From Reyranella massiliensis 521 (GTDB taxonomy: Bacteria > Pseudomonadota > Alphaproteobacteria > Reyranellales > Reyranellaceae): a DNA stretch of 64,000 nt. The notes beneath the pieces are model-generated. The model was not told the origin of the DNA, ran no database searches, and worked only from the letters and a program-made list of their open reading frames with translations. The first letter of the stretch is position 1. The number at the start of each line of letters is the position of its first letter. The translations under genes and the position numbers were made by a program. Location of the stretch: NCBI RefSeq assembly GCF_000312425.1, contig NZ_HE997181.1, forward strand, positions 4,092,320-4,156,319. Direction: 5' to 3'. Shown here piece by piece: positions 27,465 to 37,806 of this stretch.

Positions 27465-27647
27465 CTAGTAACGGGCCGGCGTCGTGACAGTGGTCGTGGT
27501 GACTGGCGTTGGGGAATACGGATCGCTGTAGACAGTCGTGGTCCGCTGCGTAGTCGGGGCTGGCGGGGCCTGAACCGTCTCATGCCTCACCGAACAACCA
27601 GCAACCAGCACCCCTAGAGCCAACATCGCAACCGGAACGATCTTCAT
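27465..27647 (-). CDS. Small Thr/Pro-rich lipoprotein
   Basis: A 60-residue protein with a lipoprotein signal (MKIVPVAMLALGVLVAGC, Cys18) and a mature tail of about 42 residues made almost entirely of Thr, Pro, Val, Ser and Tyr (TTQRTTTVYSDPYSPTP). Such short extended lipoproteins are common envelope stress products. GGAGG lies a few bases before the ATG. An exact EcfG-type promoter sits 38 bases upstream, so it is probably a general-stress gene. About 214 bases of untranslated sequence separate the stop from the terminator. Confidence 0.75.
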   Translation of the reverse strand: MKIVPVAMLALGVLVAGCSVRHETVQAPPAPTTQRTTTVYSDPYSPTPVTTTTVTTPARY

Positions 27648-27685
27648 GGGCCACCTCCTCTCAAACCTCTCTTGGACGAGGCGGC

Positions 27686-27711
27686 AACGCCGTCTGTCAC
27701 AGGTCTGTTCC
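27686..27711 (-). promoter_or_regulatory. EcfG-type general stress promoter
   Basis: On the minus strand GGAAC is followed by 17 bases and CGTTG. It is oriented toward the small lipoprotein gene, whose ATG is 38 bases from the -10 element. It matches the GGAAC-N16/17-CGTT consensus exactly. Confidence 0.72.
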
Positions 27712-27859
27712 TCGACGATCAGCTATTAAGGCAGCCAACGCGCGCCCGAGGTGTTTCTGCGACCGTCACCGAGATTGGGAACCTGCAGCCAGAACCTGGT
27801 TCGTTTGGCATTCGCGGCAGGAGGGGCTATCGAAGCGGCATGCCCCGTCGCGAGCGCGC

Positions 27860-28561
27860 GTGACCCACGACCTCAAGATCTTCAGCACGATCGCCGTGCA
27901 GAGCGCCCTGGAGGCGCTTGCGCCGCAGTTCGAGGCAGAAAGCGGCTTCCGCCTTCGCATCACGTGGAACACCGCGCCTGTGCTGGTGAAACGTCTGCAG
28001 GCCGGCGAAACCGCGGACGTCCTGCTCCTCAACCGCGCCGGCATCGACGCCATGATCCGCGAGGGACGGATACGATCCAGCTCCGAAGTCACGCTGGCGA
28101 GTTCCGCCACGGCCATCGCGATCAAGGCGGGCGCCGCCCGGCCCGACATCTCGACGCCGGAGGCGCTGAAGCAGACACTGCTGGCGGCACGCGCAATCTC
28201 CTACACCGATCCGGCGGCCGGCGGTGCGAGCGGCATCTACTTCGCCAAGCTGCTGGACCGTCTGGGCATTGCCGACGAGATCAACGCCAAGACGAAGTTT
28301 CCGCCGCCTGCCGGCCTCAGCGGAGACTTTCTGCTGACCGGCGAGGCCGACCTTGCGATCCAGCAGAAGCCCGAGCTGCTGCAAGTCCCCGGCATTGAGA
28401 TTTTGGGGATGCTGCCGGGCGACCTGCACATGGTCACGGTCTTCGTCGCCGGCGTCGAAGTCTCGAGCCCGCATGCCGCGCCGGCCAAAGCACTGATCGA
28501 CTTCCTCAGGTCCCCGCCAGCGACCGAGATCTTCCGCGCCAAGGGCCTCGATCCGGGATAG
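27860..28561 (+). CDS. ModA-like extracellular solute-binding domain protein, no signal peptide
   Basis: A 233-residue periplasmic-binding-protein fold of the molybdate-binding (ModA) type. It shows LKIFSTIAVQSALEALAPQFE, the DVLLLNRAGIDAMI strand, ISYTDPAAGGASGIYFAKLL and the C-terminal ALIDFLRSPPATEIFRAKGL. The GTG at 27860 is the best start, and no signal peptide is encoded from it or from nearby in-frame codons. No ABC permease or ATPase is adjacent. It may be a cytoplasmic binding protein, or the upstream part of the gene may have been lost. Confidence 0.75.
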   Translation: MTHDLKIFSTIAVQSALEALAPQFEAESGFRLRITWNTAPVLVKRLQAGETADVLLLNRAGIDAMIREGRIRSSSEVTLASSATAIAIKAGAARPDISTPEALKQTLLAARAISYTDPAAGGASGIYFAKLLDRLGIADEINAKTKFPPPAGLSGDFLLTGEADLAIQQKPELLQVPGIEILGMLPGDLHMVTVFVAGVEVSSPHAAPAKALIDFLRSPPATEIFRAKGLDPG

Positions 28562-28628
28562 TGGCGGCCCGCGTCGAGGCCCGCCATGCCCGATGACACG
28601 GCGTGCCACCCGCCACCGTTTCCGATGT

Positions 28629-29021
28629 TCAATCGGGAATGCGGGCGATGACCTTGATCTCGAAATCGAATCCCGCAAGCCAGTTGACGCCGATCGCCGT
28701 CCAATTCGGATAAGGCGCTTCCGGGAAGACTTCGCTTTTGACGGTCATGACCGCGCCGAACTGATTTTCGGGATCGGTATGAAAGGTCGTCACGTCGACG
28801 ATATCGTCTAGCCCGCATCCACCCGCTTGCAGGGTCGCCTTGAGATTGGCGAATGCCAGACGGACCTGAGCCTCGAAGTCCGGCTCGGGTGAACCGTCGC
28901 TGCGACTGCCGACCTGGCCGGACACGAACAAGAGATCGCCTGATCTGATCGCTGCCGAATACGCATGCGATTTGTAGAGCTCGTGCCGATTGGCCGGGAA
29001 TACGGCGTCACGCGGGGCCAT
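28629..29021 (-). CDS. RidA (YjgF/YER057c/UK114) family protein
   Basis: A 130-residue RidA-family protein. Members deaminate reactive enamines and imines or act in catabolic operons. Conserved parts are HAYSAAIRSGDLLFVSGQVG, the AFANLKATLQAGG helix and YPNWTAIGVNWLAGFDFEIK. The arginine seen near residue 105 of true RidA deaminases (the IARV... region) is not obvious, so this is more likely a divergent subgroup. ATG 29021 follows GGAGA. It is divergent from a TetR regulator, with two matching operator palindromes in the gap, so it is probably its target. Confidence 0.87.
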   Translation of the reverse strand: MAPRDAVFPANRHELYKSHAYSAAIRSGDLLFVSGQVGSRSDGSPEPDFEAQVRLAFANLKATLQAGGCGLDDIVDVTTFHTDPENQFGAVMTVKSEVFPEAPYPNWTAIGVNWLAGFDFEIKVIARIPD

Positions 29022-29084
29022 ATGGACTTCTCCTGTTGGGTCGCTGGGGAGCAATGCCGGCGAACCGGCGCCGCTTCGTTTCAC

Positions 29085-29121
29085 ATACGCAGCGTATATT
29101 AAATTCATATACGTACCGTAT
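29085..29121. promoter_or_regulatory. Paired TetR-type operator palindromes
   Basis: Two copies of a 13-bp inverted repeat ATACG-N3-CGTAT occur at 29085-29097 (spacer CAG) and 29109-29121 (spacer TAC), 24 bases centre to centre. They lie between the divergent RidA and TetR genes, next to AT-rich TATATT, where -10 elements are expected. Two sites about two helical turns apart would let two dimers bind the same DNA face. Confidence 0.8.
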
Positions 29122-29161
29122 GTCAAATGATATGCGTCACATGTTCGACGAAGAGGTGTTT

Positions 29162-29758
29162 GTGGCTGCGCGGCGTCGCTTGGAAACAATGGAGGAAAAC
29201 CGCGGCAAGCTGATTGCCGCCGGACGACAGGCGTTTGCGTCCGAAGGGTTCGCGGCGGCGTCGATGGATGCACTGACTGCTTCCGTCGGCCTGACGCGCG
29301 GCGCGCTCTATCACAATTTTGGGGACAAGAAGGGGCTGCTCGCGGCCGTTGTGGCGCAGGTCGATGGCGAGATGGCAGCGCGTGCCCGAATGGCCAGCGC
29401 TGATGCGGGCGATGATTGGGACCAGCTCCTGGCCGAAGGCGCGGCCTATATAGCGATGGCGCTGGAGCCCGAAGTACGAAGGATCGTGCTGCTTGATGGA
29501 CCCGCGTTTCTCGGTGATCCCTCACATTGGCCAAGCCAAAACGCGTGTCTACAGGCAACGAAGCAAGCGGTTGGAAAACTGATCGCCGACGGCATCATGA
29601 AGAACGCAGACATTGAGGCTGCCGCCCGCCTCCTCTGTGGTGCTGCACTGAATGCGGCGTTGTGGGTAGCGGACAGTGACGATCCGCAGTCCGCTTTACC
29701 CAAGGCAATCGATGCCTTTCGCCTCATGGCAGAGGGATTTCTATCCGAGAAGCGCTAG
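29162..29758 (+). CDS. TetR/AcrR family transcriptional regulator
   Basis: A regulator of about 198 residues. The N-terminal helix-turn-helix is typical: KLIAAGRQAFASEGFAAASM, LTASVGLTRGALYHNFGDKKGL. The C-terminal ligand-binding half has RIVLLDGPAFLGDPSHW, as in many AcrR-like repressors. I favour the GTG at 29162, with GAAGAGG five bases upstream, because the in-frame ATG at 29120 overlaps the second operator and would add an atypical leader. It probably represses itself and the divergent RidA gene. The inducer is unknown. Confidence 0.86.
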   Translation: MAARRRLETMEENRGKLIAAGRQAFASEGFAAASMDALTASVGLTRGALYHNFGDKKGLLAAVVAQVDGEMAARARMASADAGDDWDQLLAEGAAYIAMALEPEVRRIVLLDGPAFLGDPSHWPSQNACLQATKQAVGKLIADGIMKNADIEAAARLLCGAALNAALWVADSDDPQSALPKAIDAFRLMAEGFLSEKR

Positions 29759-29817
29759 CTTCTGCTGCCGGCGACGCAGTTTACCTGCGCAGCGCCCCTA
29801 CAGCTCGAGTGGAAGAA

Positions 29818-29907
<90 letters not shown>

Positions 29908-29971
29908 GGGCGCCGGGTTATAGGCGGCAGGCACTTTCGGGGCAACACCCTGATGGTTGGGGAGGAATACG

Positions 29972-31216
29972 ATGAAGTTGCCCGAAAAGGGGCTGGCCTG
30001 GCCGGAAATCGAGGCCCAGCTGAACGACGCCAAGAAAGACGACTATTCGTGGCGGGACGGCCGGATGGCCGTCTACTACTACTATCTCGACGACGAACTG
30101 TCCGACGTGCAGAAGCGCGCCTACGCGGCCTTCTGGACCGAAAACAGCCTCGGCAAGCGCGCCTTTCCCTCCCTGGCGAAACTGGAGAACGACGTCGTCG
30201 ATTTCGGCCTATCGCTGATGAACGCCCCCGACGATGCCGCCGGTACCTTCACCTCCGGGGGCTCCGAGAGCATCTTCCTCGCCGTCCAGACCGCTCGCGA
30301 CTGGGCCCGCGCGACAAAAGGCATCGACAAGCCGAACTTCGTCGTCCCGCGCACATCTCATCCGGCTTTCAGCCGCGCGGGCCATGCTCTAGGCATCGAA
30401 ATCCGCCGGGTGCCCACCACCCGCAACGACTTCAAGGCCGATATCGGCGCCATGGCAGGCAGGATCGACGACAATACGATCGGCCTCGTGGGCTCCGCGC
30501 CCTGCTATCCTTTCGGCGTCTTCGATCCGATCCGCGAACTCGGTGCGCTGGCGCAAGCTCGTGGACTCTGGCTGCATGTCGACGCCTGCGTCGGCGGTTT
30601 CCTTTCGCCCTATGTCAAGCGGCTGGGTCATGCCCTGCCCGACTGGGATTTCGCGGTGCCGGGCGTCACCAGCATCTCCGCCGATCTGCACAAGCACGGC
30701 ATGGCGGCCAAGGGCGCCTCGCTGATGCTGCTGCGCTCCAAGGAGCTGAAAGAGAAGCACCAGACTTTCAACTTCCATGAATGGGAGCGCGGCCCCTATG
30801 TTGCCTGGACCATGCAGGGCACGCGGCCTGGCGGCGCCATCGCCGCGGCCTGGGCGACGCTGCAACACCTCGGCGATGAGGGTTATATGCGCTGTGCGCG
30901 CATGATCATGGATAACAAGAAAGCTTTGATCGACGGCATTTCCCGGATTCCGGGCCTGGCCGTGCTGGAGCCCAACGAACTCTCGATCTTCGTCACTCGC
31001 TCGGCCGATCCGACCCTGGATATCGGCGCCGTTTCCGATGCCATGGGTACGCGCGGCTGGCTGGTCGGTCGCCAGGTCGAGCCACCCGGCATCCATATGC
31101 ACCTGAACCCCAGCCATGAGCGCATGGTCGGGCACTATCTGGAGGACCTGGTCTGGGCGGTCGGTGAAGCCCGCCGCAGCGGCGCCAGCGCCAGGAACGT
31201 CGGCTCGACCTACTGA
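29972..31216 (+). CDS. PLP-dependent decarboxylase/sphingosine-phosphate-lyase-like enzyme
   Basis: A 414-residue group II PLP decarboxylase-fold enzyme related to glutamate/tyrosine decarboxylases and sphingosine-1-phosphate lyase. Features are TFTSGGSESIFLAVQTAR near residue 93, VPRTSHPAFSRAGHALG, Asp204 (LHVDACVGGF) and the Schiff-base lysine Lys241 in SISADLHKHGMAAKG. GGAGG sits seven bases before ATG 29972. A lyase acting on a phosphorylated amino alcohol, or an amino-acid decarboxylase, is possible. It stands alone between the tRNA and the ribosomal operon. Confidence 0.85.
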   Translation: MKLPEKGLAWPEIEAQLNDAKKDDYSWRDGRMAVYYYYLDDELSDVQKRAYAAFWTENSLGKRAFPSLAKLENDVVDFGLSLMNAPDDAAGTFTSGGSESIFLAVQTARDWARATKGIDKPNFVVPRTSHPAFSRAGHALGIEIRRVPTTRNDFKADIGAMAGRIDDNTIGLVGSAPCYPFGVFDPIRELGALAQARGLWLHVDACVGGFLSPYVKRLGHALPDWDFAVPGVTSISADLHKHGMAAKGASLMLLRSKELKEKHQTFNFHEWERGPYVAWTMQGTRPGGAIAAAWATLQHLGDEGYMRCARMIMDNKKALIDGISRIPGLAVLEPNELSIFVTRSADPTLDIGAVSDAMGTRGWLVGRQVEPPGIHMHLNPSHERMVGHYLEDLVWAVGEARRSGASARNVGSTY

Positions 31217-31262
31217 CTCCCTGAAATCCGTGACAGGCCCGCAATTCGGGGCTTTTGCGGCG

Positions 31263-31290
31263 TTGACTCGGGGCGTTCCGTGCGTATATT
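31263..31290 (+). promoter_or_regulatory. Sigma-70-type promoter of rplU-rpmA
   Basis: TTGACT at 31263-31268 and TATATT at 31285-31290 are separated by 16 bases. This leaves a leader of about 130 bases before rplU, long enough for regulation, though I see no known riboswitch or L21 site. Confidence 0.7.
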
Positions 31291-31427
31291 CCGCCCTCCT
31301 CCGGCGGGTCTTGCAGGCCCGCCGTGCTCTTTCGTGCTTCCCAGGATTTTGGGTTCGAGCCGTCGTCATCCCCTAGGGGTGGTAGGGTAGTCGGATCCGG
31401 ACTGGGAGCTTCAAGTCGGGTGTCATT

Positions 31428-31727
31428 ATGATCGCCGTTATCCGCACGGGTGGAAAGCAATACACGGTCGCCGCTGACGACCAGCTCACGGTCGAGAAGA
31501 TCGAGGGCGAAGCCGGCGCCAAGGTCGAGTTCACCGACGTGCTGATGGTCGGCGACAAGGTCGGCGCGCCGACCGTGGCCGGCGCCAAGGTCGTGGGCTC
31601 GATCGTCAAGCAGGCCCGCGGCCCGCACGTCATCATCTTCAAGAAGCGCCGTCGCCAGAACTCGCGGCGCAAGAACGGTCATCGTCAGGACCTGACGGTG
31701 GTCAAGATCGAACAGATCGTCGCCTAA
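31428..31727 (+). CDS. rplU: 50S ribosomal protein L21
   Basis: A 99-residue large-subunit ribosomal protein that binds 23S rRNA near L20. It is recognised by [15 protein letters not shown] at the start and the arginine/lysine-rich [23 protein letters not shown] segment, which is split across the usual bL21 conserved loop. It begins the conserved order rplU-rpmA-obgE. The spacing to rpmA is 26 bases. The length is close to the bacterial norm of about 103. Confidence 0.97.
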   Translation: MIAVIRTGGKQYTVAADDQLTVEKIEGEAGAKVEFTDVLMVGDKVGAPTVAGAKVVGSIVKQARGPHVIIFKKRRRQNSRRKNGHRQDLTVVKIEQIVA

Positions 31728-31753
31728 CCAGATAGAGCGACCGGAGTAGTACG

Positions 31754-34240
<2,487 letters not shown>

Positions 34241-34269
34241 GCGCAGCAGGAGCTATACTGGAGCGGCCG

Positions 34270-35550
34270 ATGAACGTTCAGACCAAACCCGCAGAAGATG
34301 CCGCAAGCATCGTCGCCGAACTGGGTCGTCGCGCGAAGACGGCCGCGGCAGCGCTGCGCACTGCGCCGACCGACGCCAAGAACAAGGCGCTGGCCGATGC
34401 TGCCCGCATGATCCGCGGCGAGAAGGCCGCCATTCTGGCCGCCAATGCCCGCGACATCGACGCGGCCAAGGCGGCCGGCATGTCGAACGCCTTGCAGGAT
34501 CGCCTGCTCCTGAACGACGCGCGCATCGAGGGCATGGCCAAGGGGCTCGACGATATCGTCGCCCTGCCCGATCCCGTCGGCGCCACGATCGAGGAATGGC
34601 AGCGGCCGAACGGCCTCGTCATCAGCCGCGTGCGCGTGCCCATCGGCATCATCGGCGTGATCTACGAAGCGCGGCCCAACGTGACGGCGGATGCCGGCGC
34701 GCTCTGCATCAAGTCGGGCAACGTCGTGGTGCTGCGCGGCGGTTCCGACAGCTTCCATTCCTCGCGCGCCATCGTCGAACTGCTGCGCCGGGCGCTGAAG
34801 GGTGCCGGTCTGCCCGAGGATTGCGTCCAGCTCGTGCCGACCACGGACCGCGCCGCCGTCGGCGAGATGCTGCGGGCCATGGACTGGCTCGACCTGATCG
34901 TACCGCGCGGCGGGCGTTCGCTGATCGATCGCGTGACGCAGGAAAGCCGCGTGCCGGTGCTGCGCCACTATGACGGCATCTGCCACGTCTATGTCGACCG
35001 CGATGCCGACGTCGCCATGGCGCGCGATCTCGTGGCCAACGCCAAGATGCGCCGGGTCAGCGTCTGCGGCGCCGCTGAGACGCTGCTGATCGACAAGGCC
35101 GCGCTCAACACGCACCTGATGCCGGTGCTGGCGCGCCTGCACGAGCTCGGCTGCGAAGTCCGTGGCGACGCCGAGGTGCAGAAGCGCGATCCCAAGGCCG
35201 TCCCCGCCACCGACAAGGACTGGCGCACGGAGTATCTCGAACCGATCATCTCCGTCGCCACGGTCGATGGCGTGGCCGGCGCGATCGACCACATTGCGCG
35301 CTACGGCAGCCAGCACACCGAGTCGATCGTCACGGCCAACGAAACGACGGCGCGGCGCTTCCTGGGCGAAGTCGACAGTGCCATCGTCATGCACAATGCC
35401 AGCACGCAGTTCGCCGACGGCGGCGAGTTCGGGCTGGGCGCGGAAATCGGCATTTCGACCAACCGCATGCACGCCCGCGGGCCGGTCGGTCTGGTCGAGC
35501 TGACGACCTACAAGAACATCGTGCGCGGCAAGGGCACTCTGCGTCCATGA
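34270..35550 (+). CDS. proA: Gamma-glutamyl phosphate reductase
   Basis: A 426-residue aldehyde-dehydrogenase-fold enzyme that reduces glutamyl 5-phosphate with NADPH, second in proline synthesis. It shows the signature VPIGIIGVIYEARPNV near residue 125, the VVLRGGSDSFHSS segment, LIVPRGGRSLIDRV, the catalytic cysteine in RRVSVCGAAETLLID and the C-terminal EIGISTNRMHARGPVGL. It is paired with proB as usual. Nothing is missing. Confidence 0.98.
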   Translation: MNVQTKPAEDAASIVAELGRRAKTAAAALRTAPTDAKNKALADAARMIRGEKAAILAANARDIDAAKAAGMSNALQDRLLLNDARIEGMAKGLDDIVALPDPVGATIEEWQRPNGLVISRVRVPIGIIGVIYEARPNVTADAGALCIKSGNVVVLRGGSDSFHSSRAIVELLRRALKGAGLPEDCVQLVPTTDRAAVGEMLRAMDWLDLIVPRGGRSLIDRVTQESRVPVLRHYDGICHVYVDRDADVAMARDLVANAKMRRVSVCGAAETLLIDKAALNTHLMPVLARLHELGCEVRGDAEVQKRDPKAVPATDKDWRTEYLEPIISVATVDGVAGAIDHIARYGSQHTESIVTANETTARRFLGEVDSAIVMHNASTQFADGGEFGLGAEIGISTNRMHARGPVGLVELTTYKNIVRGKGTLRP

Positions 35551-35574
35551 GTCTGCGCCCGTGAGAGTGCTGGC

Positions 35575-36681
35575 ATGAGCCTGCACCCGATGCCGGGTGT
35601 GTCGCGCGACACGACGCGGCGCATCGGTCTCCTGGGCGGTTCGTTCAATCCCGCGCATCCGGGCCACCGACACATCAGCCTCGAGGCGATGAAGCGACTG
35701 GGCCTCGACGAGATCTGGTGGCTGGTCTCGCCGCAGAACCCGCTGAAGAGCGGCGACGGCATGGAGCCGCTGCCGACACGCGTCGCCCGCGCCCGGCAGG
35801 TCGCCGCCCATCCGCGCATCCGCGTCGACGCCCCTGAACTGCTGCTTGGGACGCGCTACACGCTCGATACGGTACGGGCGCTGCGCCGGATCTACCCGAA
35901 GGCCCGCTTCGTCTGGCTGATGGGCGCCGACATCCTGCCCCAGCTCGTCGATTGGGCTGGCTGGCGCGATCTTTTCGCTACGATTCCCCTTGCCGCCTTC
36001 GCCCGGCCGGGCTGGGGATATGCGGCGCTGGCGGCAAGGGCGCCCAGGACCTTTGCCCGCTATCGTGTGGATTGGGAGAATGCCCGGCAGCTCGCCTCTT
36101 GCGAGCCGCCGGCCTGGTGCTTTATCCCGAGCCGTCTGGACAGCCATTCGGCCACGGCCATCCGTGCCGTCCGGCCGCGACGAACGAGAACGAAAGGAAA
36201 GACCATTTCCGACCAGAATTCCTCTCTGGGGACCCGTCAGCTCCCCGACCGCCGCAAGGCCACCGATGCCCTGCTGACGCTGGTGCGTCGTTCGCTGGAG
36301 GACGACAAGGCCGAGGACGTCGTCGTCATCGATCTCAAGGGCAAGTCCGCCTTCGCCGACTATATGGTGATCGCCTCGGGCCGCTCGAACCGCCAGGTCG
36401 TGGCCATTGCCGACCATCTCGCCGAGAAACTGAAGCAGAACGGCTACGGCTATACGCCGGTCGAAGGCAAGCAGGGCGGCGACTGGGTCCTCGTCGATGC
36501 CGGCGATGTGGTCGTCCATATCTTCCGCCCGGAGCCCCGCGCCTTCTACGCACTGGAGAAGATGTGGGCGCTGGAGAACGAGGCGGCGGCCAAACCCGTC
36601 AAGGCCAAGCCCGTGAAGAAGGTGGCGACCAAGCGGGCCACCACGGCCAAGCCGCCTGCCCGGCGTAAGCGAGCCTCGTGA
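35575..36681 (+). CDS. nadD: NadD-RsfS in-frame fusion: nicotinate-nucleotide adenylyltransferase plus ribosome silencing factor
   Basis: One uninterrupted 368-codon frame holds two proteins that are normally separate. Residues 15-205 are NadD, which adenylates nicotinate mononucleotide for NAD synthesis. The nucleotide-binding GLLGGSFNPAHPGHRHIS and the late PSRLDSHSATAIRA (ISSTxIR-like) motif are intact. Residues 225-335 are RsfS, which binds L14 and blocks subunit joining when nutrients fall (SLEDDKAEDVVVIDLKGKS, FADYMVIASGRSNRQV, GGDWVLVDAGDVVVHIF). A Lys/Ala-rich tail follows. There is no stop codon between them. A ribosome-binding-like AAAGGAAAG lies at the junction before an ATT codon, so RsfS may also be made separately. 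Confidence 0.85.
   Translation: MSLHPMPGVSRDTTRRIGLLGGSFNPAHPGHRHISLEAMKRLGLDEIWWLVSPQNPLKSGDGMEPLPTRVARARQVAAHPRIRVDAPELLLGTRYTLDTVRALRRIYPKARFVWLMGADILPQLVDWAGWRDLFATIPLAAFARPGWGYAALAARAPRTFARYRVDWENARQLASCEPPAWCFIPSRLDSHSATAIRAVRPRRTRTKGKTISDQNSSLGTRQLPDRRKATDALLTLVRRSLEDDKAEDVVVIDLKGKSAFADYMVIASGRSNRQVVAIADHLAEKLKQNGYGYTPVEGKQGGDWVLVDAGDVVVHIFRPEPRAFYALEKMWALENEAAAKPVKAKPVKKVATKRATTAKPPARRKRAS
36205..36681 (+). CDS. rsfS: RsfS read separately from an ATT codon (alternative start)
   Basis: This is the second half of the nadD-rsfS frame, listed because the junction looks like a gene start. GAAAGGAAAGACC precedes ATT TCC GAC CAG, and with a normal start the product would open MSDQNSS, a plausible RsfS N-terminus. 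ATT is a known but rare start codon (infC, pcnB). The 158-residue product would contain the complete RsfS domain. No ATG, GTG or TTG in this frame near the junction offers an equally good signal. Whether the cell makes fusion, separate protein, or both cannot be told from sequence. Confidence 0.45.
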   Translation: MSDQNSSLGTRQLPDRRKATDALLTLVRRSLEDDKAEDVVVIDLKGKSAFADYMVIASGRSNRQVVAIADHLAEKLKQNGYGYTPVEGKQGGDWVLVDAGDVVVHIFRPEPRAFYALEKMWALENEAAAKPVKAKPVKKVATKRATTAKPPARRKRAS

Positions 36682-36694
36682 ACGGGCAGCTCCC

Positions 36695-37153
36695 TTGAAG
36701 CTGACGATCGCCGCAATCGGCCGTGCCGGGCGCGGACCGGAGCGCGATCTCTACGAACACTATGCCGGCCGCATCCGCTGGCCGCTGGCGCTTCGTGAGC
36801 TCGAGGAAAAGCGCAAGCTGCCGCCGCCGCAGCTCATGCAGCGCGAGGGTGAACTGCTACTGCAGGCGGTACCTACCGGCGCAACCCTCGTGGCGCTGGA
36901 CCGCCGCGGCAAGGTGCTCGACAGCGAGGCCTTCGCGACCCGGCTGGGCACCTGGCGTGACAGTTCGGTGTCGGACCTCGCTTTCCTGATCGGCGGCGCC
37001 GACGGCCATACCGAACAGCTCCTGCAAAAATCCGCTCTCGTTCTGTCATTTGGTGCCATGACTTGGCCCCACATGTTGGCGCGCGGCATGCTGGCGGAGC
37101 AGATCTACCGGGCACAGCAACTATTGGCCGGACACCCCTACCATCGCGCCTGA
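36695..37153 (+). CDS. rlmH: 23S rRNA (pseudouridine-1915-N3) methyltransferase
   Basis: A 152-residue SPOUT methyltransferase that methylates pseudouridine 1915 of 23S rRNA on assembled ribosomes. The knot region shows DLAFLIGGADGHTEQL for SAM binding and the C-terminal LSFGAMTWPHMLARGMLAEQIYRA, ending in GHPYHRA, as in all RlmH. The best start is TTG at 36695, since no ATG or GTG fits the conserved MKLTIAAIGR opening. It follows rsfS by 13 bases, the usual gene order. Confidence 0.96.
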   Translation: MKLTIAAIGRAGRGPERDLYEHYAGRIRWPLALRELEEKRKLPPPQLMQREGELLLQAVPTGATLVALDRRGKVLDSEAFATRLGTWRDSSVSDLAFLIGGADGHTEQLLQKSALVLSFGAMTWPHMLARGMLAEQIYRAQQLLAGHPYHRA

Positions 37154-37218
37154 ACAGGCATGGAAGGGCGTCGATTTTGCCTCTGTTCTGACGAAAAACC
37201 GGGGCTACATTGAATCCC

Positions 37219-37806
37219 ATGCACCCTTTCTCCCGGTGGCTTTTGGCCGCCTCCGCCTCTTTGCTCGTGGCCGCCGCGGCGACCTCTGCGATGGCTCAAT
37301 CGACGCCGGTCCAGAAGCCGGGCGCCAAGCCGGTGCGGTCGATCCCCTACGTCTCGATCACCGGCGACGACGGCAAACAGCGGCACTACGAGACCAACGC
37401 CATACCGCTGCTGTTCAACCGCGCCTGCTTCGGCTGGCGCATGTATCTCGGCGGTCCCAACCGCGTCGTTTCCCTGAAGGAAGTGCTGACGACCTCGCAG
37501 CCTGCCGAGCAGGTGATCGCAGGGCCGGAAACCGAAGTGAGCGCCGACAAGACGAAGGCCACCACACGGATGTTCGAGACCGTGCAGGACGGCGTGCTGC
37601 AACGCTCCTGGTGCATCATCCCGGGTGATCCGCCGGGCACCTATACCTACGACATCACGATCGACGGCGAGCCGCGTGGCGAGTTCGTCTTCTGCGCCAT
37701 CGAAGTGCCGGACCAGAACCCTGACACCGATCCGCGCGAGCTCTCCTGCCCCAACAAGTTCAACGCGGTCGAGCGCGCACAGCCGCACGGCCGGAAGGCA
37801 TCGTAA
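37219..37806 (+). CDS. Exported protein of unknown function between rlmH and gpmI
   Basis: A 195-residue protein with a Sec signal (MHPFSRWLLAASASLLV ... SAMAQ) and a mature domain that opens STPVQKPGAKPVRSIPYVS. Three cysteines are present (NRACFGW, RSWCIIPG, FVFCAIEV), plus one near the end (ELSCPNKF), enough for two disulfides. Segments such as PPGTYTYDITIDGEPRGEFVF resemble an Ig-like beta-sandwich. I do not know the family. I use ATG 37219; an in-frame TTG lies nine bases upstream. The stop overlaps gpmI (TAATG), so the two are coupled. Confidence 0.72.
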   Translation: MHPFSRWLLAASASLLVAAAATSAMAQSTPVQKPGAKPVRSIPYVSITGDDGKQRHYETNAIPLLFNRACFGWRMYLGGPNRVVSLKEVLTTSQPAEQVIAGPETEVSADKTKATTRMFETVQDGVLQRSWCIIPGDPPGTYTYDITIDGEPRGEFVFCAIEVPDQNPDTDPRELSCPNKFNAVERAQPHGRKAS

